A stretch of DNA of 64,000 nucleotides, from the NCBI GenBank assembly GCA_900470155.1, contig UBZT01000010.1:248001-312000 (forward strand), read 5' to 3'. A program made the position numbers and the translations under genes. The notes beneath the pieces were generated by a model. It was given only the letters and a program-made list of their open reading frames with translations, did not search any database and was not told the origin of the DNA. Every line of letters begins with the position of its first letter. The stretch's first letter is position 1. The stretch is from Hyphomicrobiales bacterium (GTDB taxonomy: Bacteria > Pseudomonadota > Alphaproteobacteria > Rhizobiales > Rhizobiaceae). This document shows, one piece after another, positions 8,515 through 19,122 of the stretch.

Positions 8515-9630
8515 CTACTTCGTATTTAGTGCCATGTGCAGGATTTGGCGGACAATATCCTGCGTATCCAGGCTGACCTGCTCCGCTAGTTCACCGATGT
8601 CGCGAGCACCCGGGTTCCGCTGCTTGTCGCGCATCCTCTGAAACAGCTCACGTTTCAGATCGGAGTCCACATCACCGTAGTATTTCGATGTCGTGCTGAT
8701 CTGCTCATGACCAAGGTTCTGGCTGAGCGCCTTGGTGTCTCGCATCGACGAGGCCCACTCATCGCAGAGCTTTGCGACGGTCGAGCGGATCGCATGCGGC
8801 TTGAAGTAGGGAACGCCTACGGCAGCGGCCGCCTTCCGCAAGACCTGCCGGACGGGTGCAGCAGTGGACAGGAACTCAAGCTCAATTCTCTGCGCTCCGA
8901 TCCACGGCTTGAACGGCGCCGTTGGGAAGAGGGGGGCATCGTCGCCGGCCCCCATGCTCCTCAGCTCATGGAGCCAGTCGATGACAATGCGTTCCACGTC
9001 ATCTCCAATGGGAAACCAGTCAACAATGCTCGTCTTGCTGAACTTCGTCCTCACCTCGCGCGCATCCTGGTTGACCTGCTTGCGGTCGATGTCGATATGT
9101 TTCAGACGAAGCGAGATCAGGGCCCCGTCGCGGACACCGAACAGAAACAGAGCCGCCAACATAGCGCGATCCCGACGCTGGGCCGGCGATTTGGCCGGCA
9201 TCTTCTCCAATATCAGCCGCAATTGCTCTGCACTCGGGACGAACTTCTGCGCCGCTGCTCCAGCGAGCTCGGTAAGCTTCCGCGGCGAGTTGAAATGGTT
9301 ATAGAGCTGGGCCGTGATCGACCTTTTGTATCCGTCCTGAACAGAAAGCCAGGTGAAGAAGGCCTTCAGATTTCCGAACGTGTGCACGATGGTCGACGCG
9401 GATAGGCCCTCCTTGCCGGATTTGTCTGCCCGACCGATGAGCTCATCCTTGAATTCCTCGATCATCCTGCGGGTCACCGACCTGAAGTCGACTGAACCTG
9501 TGTGCTCCTCGAACTGCCAGATGTGACGCAGGATGTCGTTGACGGTCTTCGGGTGGAACCCTTTTCCGTGCCTCAACTCACCTTGGTAAAGGTAGACGAT
9601 GGAGGCGTTCTGTTCGATTGAAACATTCAT
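8515..9630 (-). CDS. tyrosine recombinase / phage-type integrase
   Basis: A tyrosine recombinase of about 371 residues that would carry out site-specific insertion and excision of the island. The N-terminal half (to about 150) is a SAM-like core-binding domain (ending TWLSVQDGYKRS and the following helices). The catalytic half has the family residues in order: Arg in GVRDGAL, HAIRST (HxxR), LGHEQISTTSKYYG with the second His, and the nucleophilic Tyr in SKYYG. The C-terminus extends about 50 residues beyond the Tyr. The ATG at 9630 is preferred; an in-frame GTG at 9651 is also possible, and neither has a strong ribosome site. The gene is read away from the tRNA, with the regulator genes upstream on the same strand. 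Confidence 0.9.
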   Translation of the reverse strand: MNVSIEQNASIVYLYQGELRHGKGFHPKTVNDILRHIWQFEEHTGSVDFRSVTRRMIEEFKDELIGRADKSGKEGLSASTIVHTFGNLKAFFTWLSVQDGYKRSITAQLYNHFNSPRKLTELAGAAAQKFVPSAEQLRLILEKMPAKSPAQRRDRAMLAALFLFGVRDGALISLRLKHIDIDRKQVNQDAREVRTKFSKTSIVDWFPIGDDVERIVIDWLHELRSMGAGDDAPLFPTAPFKPWIGAQRIELEFLSTAAPVRQVLRKAAAAVGVPYFKPHAIRSTVAKLCDEWASSMRDTKALSQNLGHEQISTTSKYYGDVDSDLKRELFQRMRDKQRNPGARDIGELAEQVSLDTQDIVRQILHMALNTK

Positions 9631-9821
9631 ACTTATTGCTTTCGAGTTCACGCGATCTATCGAGATTGCATGAGTTAAGATGCCAAGGGCGAGCCTTTGG
9701 GGAGGGGGAGGCTATCTGGCTGGTGATGCTCCATGAGCAGGGAGATGGACTAAGTGCTAAGGCGGCCCCGGAATCGGAACCGCCCGATTTGCACAAACCC
9801 GGAGTGGACTAGCGAAACATA

Positions 9822-10280
9822 TTAGTCGCGAGTCTCGCGTCCGGGATTGGTTTCACGAAGCCTCTGGATCGCCTCGACTTCTTCGCTGCAAACGTACCTG
9901 TTTGCCCTCGCTCCCGTGTCTGGACACGTAAGGGACGCGCGGAACACCCCCTCAGTCCGACCGGGAGAAATCGAGATCTCGCCCTCAAGCAGGGAGTGGG
10001 ACCGCTTGCAGCCGAAGCAGTTGACCAAGAACAGGCCGAGTGGCTCGCCGGTCGCCTTCACTCGCCGTCGACCGTGGAAAGCGTTGAGGTCCGAGCCGCG
10101 AAACAGGCGCGGTTCTGCATCGATGAAAGCGAGGCCGTCGGCAATCCAGTTGGTCAGCGTATTGCGGGAGATCTCATAGAGCTTGATGACATCGTCGTTC
10201 GAGTACAGCTGGTGAAGTCTGGCCTTGCGATCGCTCTGGAGATTGCGCCGCTTCTTTCGTGGAGCGTTGGCGGCGGTCAT
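9822..10280 (-). CDS. island protein with HTH and four-Cys motif, 152 aa
   Basis: Not a named family to me. The N-terminus is very basic (PRKKRRN). Residues about 26-70 look like a helix-turn-helix of the MerR/excisionase kind (YSNDDVIKLYEISRNTLTNW, then RLFRGSDLNAFHGRRR). The C-terminal half has C88-x2-C91, C119 and C131, which could bind zinc. The start is set by translational coupling: its ATG (10280-10278) overlaps the TGA of the upstream AlpA-like gene (10279-10277) as ATGA. An alternative upstream start would overlap that gene by 58 bp and is less likely. The integrase lies downstream on the same strand. A role in control of integration, excision or island transcription is inferred. Confidence 0.65.
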   Translation of the reverse strand: MTAANAPRKKRRNLQSDRKARLHQLYSNDDVIKLYEISRNTLTNWIADGLAFIDAEPRLFRGSDLNAFHGRRRVKATGEPLGLFLVNCFGCKRSHSLLEGEISISPGRTEGVFRASLTCPDTGARANRYVCSEEVEAIQRLRETNPGRETRD

Positions 10281-10681
10281 CGGCTGACCTCCTGGCGCGC
10301 AACCTCGAAGGCCACGATATCGCTCATACGCCAACGGGTGGACCCGTTCAGGATCTTGATCGGCTTCGGGAAGTCCGGATTGTGCTTGGTGTGGCGCCAG
10401 ACAGTCTGGATGCTGATGGCATAGCGGCGAGCCACATCCTGAACAGAAAGATACCGCTCGTCAGCGAGAGACTTGGCAGGCTCAACGGCCTCGATGTTGC
10501 GTCGAGGACTTGCATTCGTTGCTGCTCGAGACTTTGCCGAGCGCGCAGCTTCCGGCGTGGCCACAACAGTGGTGTGCGCGACTTCGGCCGAAGCGGCGAC
10601 ATGAACCGCTAAATCGCTTGCCGGAACAAGTTCAACTTTATCAGGGGAAGAAAACAGGCCCAACTGCGGATCGTTTGACAT
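10277..10681 (-). CDS. AlpA-like helix-turn-helix regulator / excisionase-type protein, 134 aa
   Basis: Residues about 76-125 form an AlpA/MerR-like winged helix: YLSVQDVARRYAISIQTVWR, then FPKPIKI and STRWRMSDIVAF, the characteristic wing and 'R.W...di..f' ending of the AlpA/Xis family. The first 75 residues are low-complexity, Ala-rich and probably unstructured. The ATG at 10681 has AAAGGGA six bases upstream. The gene is the first of an island module (regulator, Cys-rich HTH protein, integrase) all on the - strand, and sits just beyond the 3' end of tRNA-Ser. Proteins of this family commonly act as excision factors or as activators of integrase genes. Confidence 0.8.
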   Translation of the reverse strand: MSNDPQLGLFSSPDKVELVPASDLAVHVAASAEVAHTTVVATPEAARSAKSRAATNASPRRNIEAVEPAKSLADERYLSVQDVARRYAISIQTVWRHTKHNPDFPKPIKILNGSTRWRMSDIVAFEVARQEVSR

Positions 10682-10901
10682 AGGTGTCCCTTTGTGAGGA
10701 CCCCGCACGTCTTGCGCAGTGGTTTGTTGTTACAATGAATCTCAAGTAGCCGAATGACATCGCACTTGGCAATCGGGGGATTCGAATTTTTATGTGGATG
10801 GCCGCAAAAAATCGCATCAGATTGTCGTGGCGGGCTGACTGGCGGGCCAAGCAATCAACTCAGAAAAAACATGAACAAAATCAACGCATTAGATCAAGCC
10901 A

Positions 10902-10991
10902 TGGCGGAGAGGGTGGGATTCGAACCCACGATACGGTTGCCCGTATGCCGCATTTCGAGTGCGGTGCTTTCGACCACTCAGCCACCTCTCC
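10902..10991 (-). tRNA. tRNA-Ser (anticodon CGA)
   Basis: A complete class II tRNA of 90 nt with encoded CCA. The acceptor stem GGAGAGG (10991-10985) pairs with CCTCTCC (10912-10906), followed by G and CCA. The T-arm contains GGTTCGAATCC, and a long variable arm (ATACGGGCAACCGTAT) marks it as serine. The anticodon loop CTCGAAA gives anticodon CGA (10957-10955), reading UCG codons. The 3' end points to the island integrase module, so it is the likely attB site and its 3' part probably regenerates on the island side. Confidence 0.95.
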
Positions 10992-11087
10992 GCTTTGCTG
11001 GTCGGCGCAAGTTGTGCGCGGGCTGTCTCTTAGCGAGAGTTCACCCACCATGCAAGAGCGAATGTGACGGTTTCAGAAGCTTTTATC

Positions 11088-11116
11088 TTGACAGCGCTGG
11101 GGTCCTCACGTATGCG
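11088..11116 (+). promoter_or_regulatory. candidate sigma-70 promoter of rplU-rpmA
   Basis: A perfect -35 hexamer TTGACA (11088-11093) is followed after 17 bp by TATGCG (11111-11116), a weak -10 box of the kind tolerated in alphaproteobacteria. Transcription from here would give an rplU leader of about 150 nt. Confidence 0.5.
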
Positions 11117-11178
11117 ACCCCTGACTTAAGGTGTGGGTAACTGTGCCTTTCGTTCTTCGCCATAGGCGGAGCCCCACC

Positions 11179-11209
11179 GGCAGGACAAAGGCGCATGCGT
11201 CGTCCTGCC
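11179..11209 (+). promoter_or_regulatory. hairpin in rplU leader
   Basis: GGCAGGAC (11179-11186) and GTCCTGCC (11202-11209) are perfect 8-bp complements around a 15-nt loop, inside the inferred rplU 5' leader and 64 bp before the start codon. It has no T-run, so it is not a terminator. A binding site for ribosomal-protein feedback is possible but not shown. Confidence 0.4.
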
Positions 11210-11273
11210 ATCCGACTGACAAAAAGACGGCCACCCCAAGGGCAGAGCCGGAACGAACATGAAAGGATAAAAA

Positions 11274-11588
11274 ATGTTCGCAGTCATCAAGACCGGCGGT
11301 AAGCAGTACCGCGTGAACGCCAACGACGTGCTGACCATCGAAAAGCTGGAAGCCGAAGCTGGTGCAACCATCGAATTCACCGAAGTTCTCGTTGTCGGCG
11401 AAGGTGCTGATGCCACGTTTGGCGCACCCTTCGTTGCTGGCGCGTCCGTCAAGGCAGAAGTTGTCGAACACAACCGTGGCAAGAAGGTGATCGCGTTCAA
11501 GAAGCGCCGTCGCCAGAATTCCAAGCGCACGCGCGGTCATCGCCAGCATCACACGGTCGTCCGTATCACGGACATCGTGGCAGCCTAA
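11274..11588 (+). CDS. rplU: 50S ribosomal protein L21
   Basis: A 104-residue protein matching bacterial L21 along its length: the N-terminal [14 protein letters not shown] signature, the central beta-rich part, and a C-terminal basic region ([22 protein letters not shown]) that contacts 23S rRNA. An AAAGGA ribosome site precedes the ATG. It is followed after 36 bp by rpmA, the usual L21-L27 operon, and preceded by a structured leader with a good -35 box. Confidence 0.98.
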   Translation: MFAVIKTGGKQYRVNANDVLTIEKLEAEAGATIEFTEVLVVGEGADATFGAPFVAGASVKAEVVEHNRGKKVIAFKKRRRQNSKRTRGHRQHHTVVRITDIVAA

Positions 11589-11624
11589 CGGTCAACGAGA
11601 AACACGGTTTAAAGGAGAAATCCC

Positions 11625-11897
11625 ATGGCACATAAAAAAGCTGGCGGTTCATCGCGCAACGGTCGCGATTCCAACTCCAAGCGCCTTGGCGTGAAGAAGT
11701 TCGGCGGCGAAGTCGTCATTCCAGGCAACATCATCCTGCGCCAGCGTGGCACGCAGTGGCATCCGGGCGCCAATGTCGGCCTCGGCAAGGACCACACCAT
11801 TTTTGCTCTGACCGCCGGCAACGTCGCCTACCGTACGAAGGCCAATGGCCGCGTATACGTGTCTGTGATGCCGAAAGCGGCCGAAGCAGCAGAATAA
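11625..11897 (+). CDS. rpmA: 50S ribosomal protein L27
   Basis: A 90-residue protein with the L27 signature: [16 protein letters not shown] at the N-terminus, whose tail reaches the peptidyl transferase centre, and [16 protein letters not shown] in the middle. There is no Firmicute-type cleavable N-terminal extension. AAAGGAGAAATCCC precedes the ATG. It is the second gene of the rplU operon, which ends at the strong terminator 68 bp downstream. Confidence 0.98.
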   Translation: MAHKKAGGSSRNGRDSNSKRLGVKKFGGEVVIPGNIILRQRGTQWHPGANVGLGKDHTIFALTAGNVAYRTKANGRVYVSVMPKAAEAAE

Positions 11898-11964
11898 AAG
11901 CCGGTAGCGTTTTAAACCAGCCGGCGTCTCATCGACCCGGCTGGCCGTACCAGGTTCAGTCTAG

Positions 11965-12002
11965 AAAAAAGGGGAGATGGGGCGCCATCTCCCCTCTTTT
12001 TT
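11965..12002 (+). terminator. intrinsic terminator of rplU-rpmA
   Basis: GGGGAGATGG (11971-11980) and CCATCTCCCC (11985-11994) form a perfect 10-bp stem with loop GGCG. An A-run precedes it and CTTTTTT follows, so it may work on both strands. Confidence 0.9.
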
Positions 12003-12034
12003 ATGCCTTTTTTCAACCAGAAGGAGACTGAACC

Positions 12035-12670
12035 ATGGACAGCTTACTGTTAAGGGACGACCAATCGCGGTCGCCCGAAGATCGGCCAAGGCCAGATCGG
12101 TCGAGAACCGATTGCCCCGTCTTGTTATCGCAACGGCTCGTTTTGCGCAGCCCGCACGTAGAAGACATCGACGCCCTTGCCCATCTCGCCAACAATGCCG
12201 CGATCGCCACCATGGTCTCGCGCATGCCGCATCCCTACACGGCAAAAGACGCCGCCGATTTTGTGCGACGCACGAATATTGGCGAGATTGGCAAGTGCGT
12301 CTACGCCATCACCAAAGCCGAAAACGGCGAATTCCTCGGTTGCTGCGCGCTGGAGCCACATGCGGCGGATGAAGACACGCTGGAAATGGGATACTGGCTG
12401 GGCGAACCCTATTGGAACAGGGGTTATGCCACGGAAGCGGCCCATGCCCTGATCGACATGGCCTTCCGCACCCGTGACATCGCCCGCATCGATGCGCGGT
12501 GCCGGGTGACCAACATCGCCTCGCGCCGGGTCATCCAGAAATGCGGCTTCCAGTTCCAGGGTTCCGGCATGGTCGGAAACCTCGCCATGGGCGGCATGGT
12601 GCCGGTCGAATGGTACAGGCTCGATCGCAAGACCTGGCTGTCGCTGAAGAGCTGGGGGGAAATGCGATGA
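12035..12670 (+). CDS. GNAT family N-acetyltransferase (RimJ/RimL type)
   Basis: An acetyl-CoA-dependent N-acetyltransferase of 211 residues. After a non-conserved N-terminal 30 residues, LLSQRLVLRSPHVEDIDAL is the typical RimJ/RimL opening. MGYWLGEPYWNRGYATEA is motif A with the acetyl-CoA-binding loop (R/Q-x-x-G-x-G/A variant NRGYA), and NIASRRVIQKCGFQ is motif B. The substrate is unknown; relatives modify ribosomal proteins or small amines. AGAAGGAGA precedes the ATG. It overlaps the next acetyltransferase gene by four bases (ATGA), so the two are translated together, a pairing that is common beside rpmA and obgE in rhizobia. Confidence 0.88.
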   Translation: MDSLLLRDDQSRSPEDRPRPDRSRTDCPVLLSQRLVLRSPHVEDIDALAHLANNAAIATMVSRMPHPYTAKDAADFVRRTNIGEIGKCVYAITKAENGEFLGCCALEPHAADEDTLEMGYWLGEPYWNRGYATEAAHALIDMAFRTRDIARIDARCRVTNIASRRVIQKCGFQFQGSGMVGNLAMGGMVPVEWYRLDRKTWLSLKSWGEMR

Positions 12671-13269
12671 GCGCGCTGTTGAGCAAGCCCCGCACCCGGA
12701 CGGAGCGGAGCGACATGCCGATGCCCGGTCCCTGCCCGGTCATCGAGACGGAGCGTCTCGTCCTGCGCCCGCACAAGATCGGCGATGCCGATCCGATCGC
12801 AGCCTCGCTGGGTGATTTTGCCGTCGCCCGCATGCTGACGCGTGTGCCGGTCCCCTATGACCGACAGGATGCGCTCGACTGGCTGAACACGGTGACATCC
12901 GGCCTGAAGCCGGACTGGTACTTTGCCGTCACCATGACCGATGACGTGCATATCGGCACGATCTCGGTCGAGTTGCGCCACGGCCTCTGGCATCTCGGCT
13001 ACTGGCTGAACCGCTTCTACTGGGGCAAGGGGCTGATGAGCGAGGCAACGCAAGCCGTGCTCGATCATGTCTTCCGCCGCATGCCGCAGGCCGAGATCGC
13101 CGCCGGCGCCTTTGCCGACAACCCGGCCTCGTTCAAGGTGCTGGAAAAGCTCGGCTGCACGATTGTCGGGGTCAGCGACGTCTATTCCCTGTCGCGCAGC
13201 GCCATGGCACCGATGATCGACATGCGGATAACCCAGTCCGGCTTTCAAAGCCGCAACCGGGACCGATAG
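12667..13269 (+). CDS. GNAT family N-acetyltransferase, second of pair
   Basis: A 200-residue paralogue of the preceding gene. The opening CPVIETERLVLRPHKIGDAD, the motif LGYWLNRFYWGKGLMSEA and the ending NPASFKVLEKLGCTIVG mark it as the same RimJ/RimL-like group. The start ATG (12667) overlaps the stop of the first gene in ATGA, which indicates coupling. The proteins are only distantly alike, so this is an old duplication or a pairing of two relatives; they might act together as a heterodimer, which is a guess. The substrate is not known. Confidence 0.88.
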   Translation: MSALLSKPRTRTERSDMPMPGPCPVIETERLVLRPHKIGDADPIAASLGDFAVARMLTRVPVPYDRQDALDWLNTVTSGLKPDWYFAVTMTDDVHIGTISVELRHGLWHLGYWLNRFYWGKGLMSEATQAVLDHVFRRMPQAEIAAGAFADNPASFKVLEKLGCTIVGVSDVYSLSRSAMAPMIDMRITQSGFQSRNRDR

Positions 13270-13279
13270 CGCAGCAATA

Positions 13280-13300
13280 CCCGGGCGGTTCGCCGCCCGG
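13280..13300. terminator. GC-rich hairpin with TTCG loop between convergent genes
   Basis: CCGGGCGG (13281-13288) and CCGCCCGG (13293-13300) close a TTCG tetraloop, a very stable structure. It lies between the end of the acetyltransferase pair and the end of the opposite-strand phosphodiesterase gene. There is no T-run, so termination may be weak or Rho-assisted. Confidence 0.5.
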
Positions 13301-13307
13301 ACAAGCC

Positions 13308-15350
<2,043 letters not shown>

Positions 15351-15351
<1 letters not shown>

Positions 15352-16559
15352 TGGCCACCAAGCTTCGCTCGCTCTCTCGCTGCAAGCGGATCGTGATCAA
15401 GATCGGTTCGGCGCTGCTGGTCGATCGCGCATCCGGCCTGAATAAGGCCTGGCTTGATGCCATCTGCGACGATATCGCCGCCCTGAAGGCACGCGGTACC
15501 GATGTTCTGGTCGTGTCCTCGGGCGCCATCGCCCTTGGCCGCACCGTGCTCGATCTGCCGAAAGGCGCCCTGAAGCTGGAGGAAAGCCAGGCGGCAGCGG
15601 CCGTCGGCCAGATCGCGCTCGCCCGCCACTGGTCGGAAAGCCTGTCGCGCGCGTCGATCGTCGCCGGCCAAATCCTGCTGACCCTGGGCGACACGGAAGA
15701 GCGCCGGCGGTATCTCAATGCCCGCGCCACGCTCCAGCAGTTGCTGAAGATTGGCGCCATACCGATCATCAACGAGAACGACACCGTCGCCACCACCGAA
15801 ATCCGCTACGGCGACAATGACCGGCTGGCCGCCCGCGTCGCCACCATGGCCGGCGCCGACCTGCTGATCCTGCTGTCGGATATCGACGGCCTCTATACCG
15901 CCCCGCCTCATCTCGACCCTAACGCGCGTTTCCTCGAAACCATCGAAGACATCACGCCGGAGATCGAGGCGATGGCCGGTGGTGCGGCGTCCGAACTGTC
16001 GCGCGGCGGCATGCGCACCAAGATCGATGCCGGCAAGATCGCCACCAGCGCCGGCTGCGCCATGATCATCGCCTCCGGCAAGACCATGAACCCGCTGGCG
16101 GCCGTCGAAAGCGGCGCCCGTCATTCCTGGTTTGCGGCTTCCAAATCGCCGGTCACCGCCCGTAAGACCTGGATTGCCGGTCAGCTCCAGCCGGCCGGGG
16201 AGCTGCATGTCGATGCAGGTGCGCAAGGTGCATTGCAGGCCGGCAAGAGCCTCCTTCCCGCCGGCGTACGCTCCGTCGCGGGACAATTCCACCGCGGTGA
16301 CACCGTTTCCATTATTGGCGCGGAGGGCCGCGAGATCGCCCGTGGGCTCGCCGGCTACGACGCAGAGGAAGCACGCCGCATCTGTGGCCGCAAGTCCAAC
16401 GAAATCGAGGCAATTCTCGGCTATGCCGGCCGGGCCGCCATGATCCACCGGGACGATCTCGTCATGACCGAAACCGGCAATCGCCAGGACAGTGCCGGCA
16501 GGGAGCGCGTCGAAGAGACGCTGGCCGGGAGCGCCACGAAAGGTACAGCCCATGCTTGA
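15351..16559 (+). CDS. proB: glutamate 5-kinase
   Basis: Phosphorylates glutamate in the first step of proline synthesis. The 402-residue protein has the amino-acid kinase fold ([10 protein letters not shown] near residue 14, [10 protein letters not shown], then [18 protein letters not shown] and [10 protein letters not shown]) and a C-terminal PUA domain (about 280-375), the long form of the enzyme as in E. coli. The ATG overlaps the obgE stop by one base and the 3' end overlaps proA by eight bases, so obgE, proB and proA are tightly coupled. Proline feedback inhibition is known for this family. Confidence 0.97.
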
Positions 16560-17835
16560 GACCGCAGCCAATGGCAATTCCGTCGAGGCCCTGATGCTGG
16601 ACATTGGCCGGCGCGCCCGGGCCGCGGCCAGGCCACTGGCCAACACATCGACCGACGCCAAGAATGCCGCGCTGCGCGCTATGGCCGATGCGCTTGTCGC
16701 GGCAGAAGCGAACATTCTCGCCGCCAATGCCATCGACCTGAAGAACGCCGCCGAAACCGGTGTCGCGCCCTCCTTCATCGACCGCCTGACGCTGAACACA
16801 TCGCGCATCGCCGGCATCGCACAGTCTTTGCGCGAAATTGCCGAACTCCCGGATCCGGTCGGCTCGATCATCGCCGAATGGGATCGCCCCAACGGCCTGC
16901 ACATAGAACGCGTGCGCACGCCGCTCGGCGTCATCGGCGTCATCTATGAAAGCCGCCCGAATGTGACCGCCGATGCCGGCGCCCTGTGCCTCAAGGCCGG
17001 CAATGCCGTGATCCTGCGCGGCGGCTCGGACTCGGTCAACTCCTCGCGCACCATCCATGCATGCCTGGTCAAGGGCCTTGTCGCAGCCGGCCTGCCCGCC
17101 GATGCCATCCAGCTCGTGCCGACCACCGATCGCGCCGCCGTCGGCGCCATGCTGTCCGGCCTCGACAATGCGATCGACGTCATCGTGCCCCGCGGCGGCA
17201 AGAACCTCGTCGCCCGCGTCCAGTCGGAAGCCCGCGTTCCGGTCTTTGCCCATCTCGAAGGCCTCTGCCACGTCTATGTCGATGCCTCGGCCGATCTCGA
17301 CATGGCGAGGAAGATCGTCGTCAATTCCAAGATGCGCCGCACCGGCGTCTGCGGCTCGGCCGAAACACTGCTCGTTGACAGCGGTGCGATCGCCACCCAT
17401 CTGACGCCGTTGCTGGAAGCCTTGACCGAAGCCGGCTGCGAGATCCGCGCCTCGGCCACGGTCCTGCGTGTCGTTCCCGGTCTCAAGCCTGCGGTGGAGG
17501 AAGACTGGCGCACCGAATATCTCGATGCGATCATCGCGGTTGCCATCGTCGATGGCATTTCCGGCGCCATCGATCATATCGCACGCTATTCGTCCAATCA
17601 CACCGAGGCGGTGATCGCCGAGGATCCGCAGGTGGTCGAACGTTTCTTCAACGAGATCGATTCCGCCATTCTCCTCCACAATGCCTCGACCCAGTTTGCC
17701 GATGGAGGCGAATTCGGCATGGGCGGCGAGATCGGCATTGCCACCGGCAAGATGCATGCGCGCGGCCCCGTCGGCGTCGAACAGCTGACATCGTTCAAAT
17801 ACCGGGTGCGCGGCACCGGCCAGGTCCGGCCCTGA
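16552..17835 (+). CDS. proA: gamma-glutamyl phosphate reductase
   Basis: Reduces glutamyl-5-phosphate with NADPH to glutamate semialdehyde, the second step of proline synthesis. The 427-residue protein has the aldehyde-dehydrogenase-like fold: [36 protein letters not shown], and the catalytic Cys in [13 protein letters not shown]. The C-terminal [21 protein letters not shown] is fully conserved. The start at 16552 ([10 protein letters not shown]) lies inside the end of proB, an 8-bp overlap; a frame-open codon further upstream would give a non-conserved extension. It works directly after ProB, probably as a complex because its intermediate is unstable. Confidence 0.97.
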   Translation: MLETAANGNSVEALMLDIGRRARAAARPLANTSTDAKNAALRAMADALVAAEANILAANAIDLKNAAETGVAPSFIDRLTLNTSRIAGIAQSLREIAELPDPVGSIIAEWDRPNGLHIERVRTPLGVIGVIYESRPNVTADAGALCLKAGNAVILRGGSDSVNSSRTIHACLVKGLVAAGLPADAIQLVPTTDRAAVGAMLSGLDNAIDVIVPRGGKNLVARVQSEARVPVFAHLEGLCHVYVDASADLDMARKIVVNSKMRRTGVCGSAETLLVDSGAIATHLTPLLEALTEAGCEIRASATVLRVVPGLKPAVEEDWRTEYLDAIIAVAIVDGISGAIDHIARYSSNHTEAVIAEDPQVVERFFNEIDSAILLHNASTQFADGGEFGMGGEIGIATGKMHARGPVGVEQLTSFKYRVRGTGQVRP

Positions 17836-17852
17836 ACTCGGCCCCGAACATC

Positions 17853-18476
17853 GTGGAACAGGAACAGGTCGCCCACCGCCACCGCGTCATGCCCCATGTC
17901 GAGCGGGGCATGGTCGTCGGCCTGTTCGGCGGCTCGTTCAACCCGCCGCATCAGGGCCATGTGCTCGTGGCCGAGATCGCCCTGCGCCGCCTCGGCCTCG
18001 ACCAGCTGTGGTGGATGGTCACGCCCGGCAATCCGCTGAAGAGCCGCCGCGAGCTGGCGCCGCTCGCGCAGCGACTGGCGCTCTGCGAGGCCATGGCCGC
18101 CGATCCGCGCATCAAGGTCACCGCTTTCGAGCAGACGCTCGGCACCAGCTACACCGCGCGCACGCTGGATTTCATCCGCAGCCGCAATCCGCATGTGCAT
18201 TTCGTCTGGATCATGGGCGCCGACAATCTCGCCGGTTTCCACCACTGGCAGCGCTGGCAGAAGATCGCCACCACCTTCCCGATCGCCGTGATCGACCGGC
18301 CCGGCTCGACGCTGTCCTATCTTTCGTCGAAAATGGCCCGCACCTTCGACTACGCCCGCATCGACGAGGACGATGCCGGCGTGCTCTGGCGCAAGCCTGC
18401 CCCCGCCTGGACATTCATCCATGGCCCGCGCTCGACGCTCAGTTCCTCAGCCCTTCGCGCTGCCGCCGAGAACTGA
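17853..18476 (+). CDS. nadD: nicotinate-nucleotide adenylyltransferase
   Basis: Transfers AMP to nicotinate mononucleotide in NAD synthesis. The 207-residue protein carries the nucleotidyltransferase motif GLFGGSFNPPHQGH (about 23-36) and the WWMVTPGNPLK and IMGADNLAGFHHW segments; the C-terminal STLSSSALR is the ISSTxxR-like motif. A GTG at 17853 is taken as the start since it leaves 17 bp after proA; ATG codons at residues 13 and 20 are alternatives that keep the core. It is placed in the obgE-proB-proA-nadD-rsfS-rlmH chain usual in rhizobia. Confidence 0.94.
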   Translation: MEQEQVAHRHRVMPHVERGMVVGLFGGSFNPPHQGHVLVAEIALRRLGLDQLWWMVTPGNPLKSRRELAPLAQRLALCEAMAADPRIKVTAFEQTLGTSYTARTLDFIRSRNPHVHFVWIMGADNLAGFHHWQRWQKIATTFPIAVIDRPGSTLSYLSSKMARTFDYARIDEDDAGVLWRKPAPAWTFIHGPRSTLSSSALRAAAEN

Positions 18477-18612
18477 ACGGTCGATTGTTCCATTTCAATG
18501 GACTGTCTTGAAAGATTAACGGATCGATGCCACCTTTTAATCTGATTTCCGCAACAGGGAATCACAGACGTGCTGTTCTGTTATACCAAGGAAAGGAAGA
18601 CCTCTGACAACA

Positions 18613-19017
18613 GTGCACACCAAGGGAAGAGCGCACAGCGCGATCCCGAAAAGCCCGGAACGTGGCGCCGATGCTGCAGCCCGCGCGCTTGAGCTGGTCC
18701 TCGCAAGCCTTGAGGACTCAAAAGCAGAAGACATCGTCTCGATCAACATAGCCGGCAAATCCGCACTGGGCGACTACATGGTCGTCGTGTCCGGACGCTC
18801 GAACCGGCATGTGACGGCGATCAGCGAACATCTCATCTCCGACATGAAGGACGAAGGCCTGGGCTCCGCCCGCGTCGAAGGTCTGGAAGTGGGCGATTGG
18901 GTCCTGATCGACGCTGGAGACATCATCGTGCATGTATTCCGTCCCGAAATCCGTGAGTTCTACAGCATCGAAAGAATGTGGTCCGCGCCGGATATCGAGG
19001 AAGGTCGCCTGCACTAG
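18613..19017 (+). CDS. rsfS: ribosomal silencing factor RsfS
   Basis: A 134-residue protein of the Iojap/RsfS family that binds L14 on the 50S subunit and blocks subunit joining in starvation. Conserved stretches are ALELVLASLEDSKAEDIVSIN, YMVVVSGRSNRHVTAIS, and the C-terminal WVLIDAGDIIVHVFRPEIREFYSIERMW signature (read in two parts: IDAGDIIVHVF and REFYSIERMW). The start is a GTG at 18613; no ATG is available in the conserved N-terminal part. The 136-bp gap after nadD may hold a promoter. rlmH follows. Confidence 0.94.
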   Translation: MHTKGRAHSAIPKSPERGADAAARALELVLASLEDSKAEDIVSINIAGKSALGDYMVVVSGRSNRHVTAISEHLISDMKDEGLGSARVEGLEVGDWVLIDAGDIIVHVFRPEIREFYSIERMWSAPDIEEGRLH

Positions 19018-19122
19018 AAACGGCCGGCCGTCGTTCAGGCGGTCCCGAAGCCGGAGTGACGCGGCAAGCATCCCGCTATGCCGGGCAAATGGTTTTGTGA
19101 CCCAGGGACGAGGATCGCCGTC

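Larger units (their letters stand above)
1..10901. mobile_element. genomic island at tRNA-Ser, left end outside window
   Basis: Everything left of the tRNA-Ser gene is accessory in character: a tyrosine integrase, an AlpA-like HTH protein, a small Cys-rich HTH protein, a small membrane protein and two very large nuclease/ATPase genes. The integrase module sits next to the 3' end of the tRNA, which is the usual arrangement for integrative elements that use a tRNA 3' end as attB. To the right of the tRNA the order is the conserved rhizobial rplU-rpmA-obgE-proBA block. I found no second copy of the tRNA 3' end inside 1-10901, so the far attachment site is probably outside the window. The island call is inference from gene content and position; the boundary at the tRNA is the best-supported part. 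Confidence 0.7.

Noticed and set aside
8707..9405. 232-codon + strand open frame
   Set aside because: Antisense to the integrase gene, whose catalytic motifs are complete.
11106..11552. 148-codon - strand open frame over rplU
   Set aside because: Antisense to the certain rplU gene.
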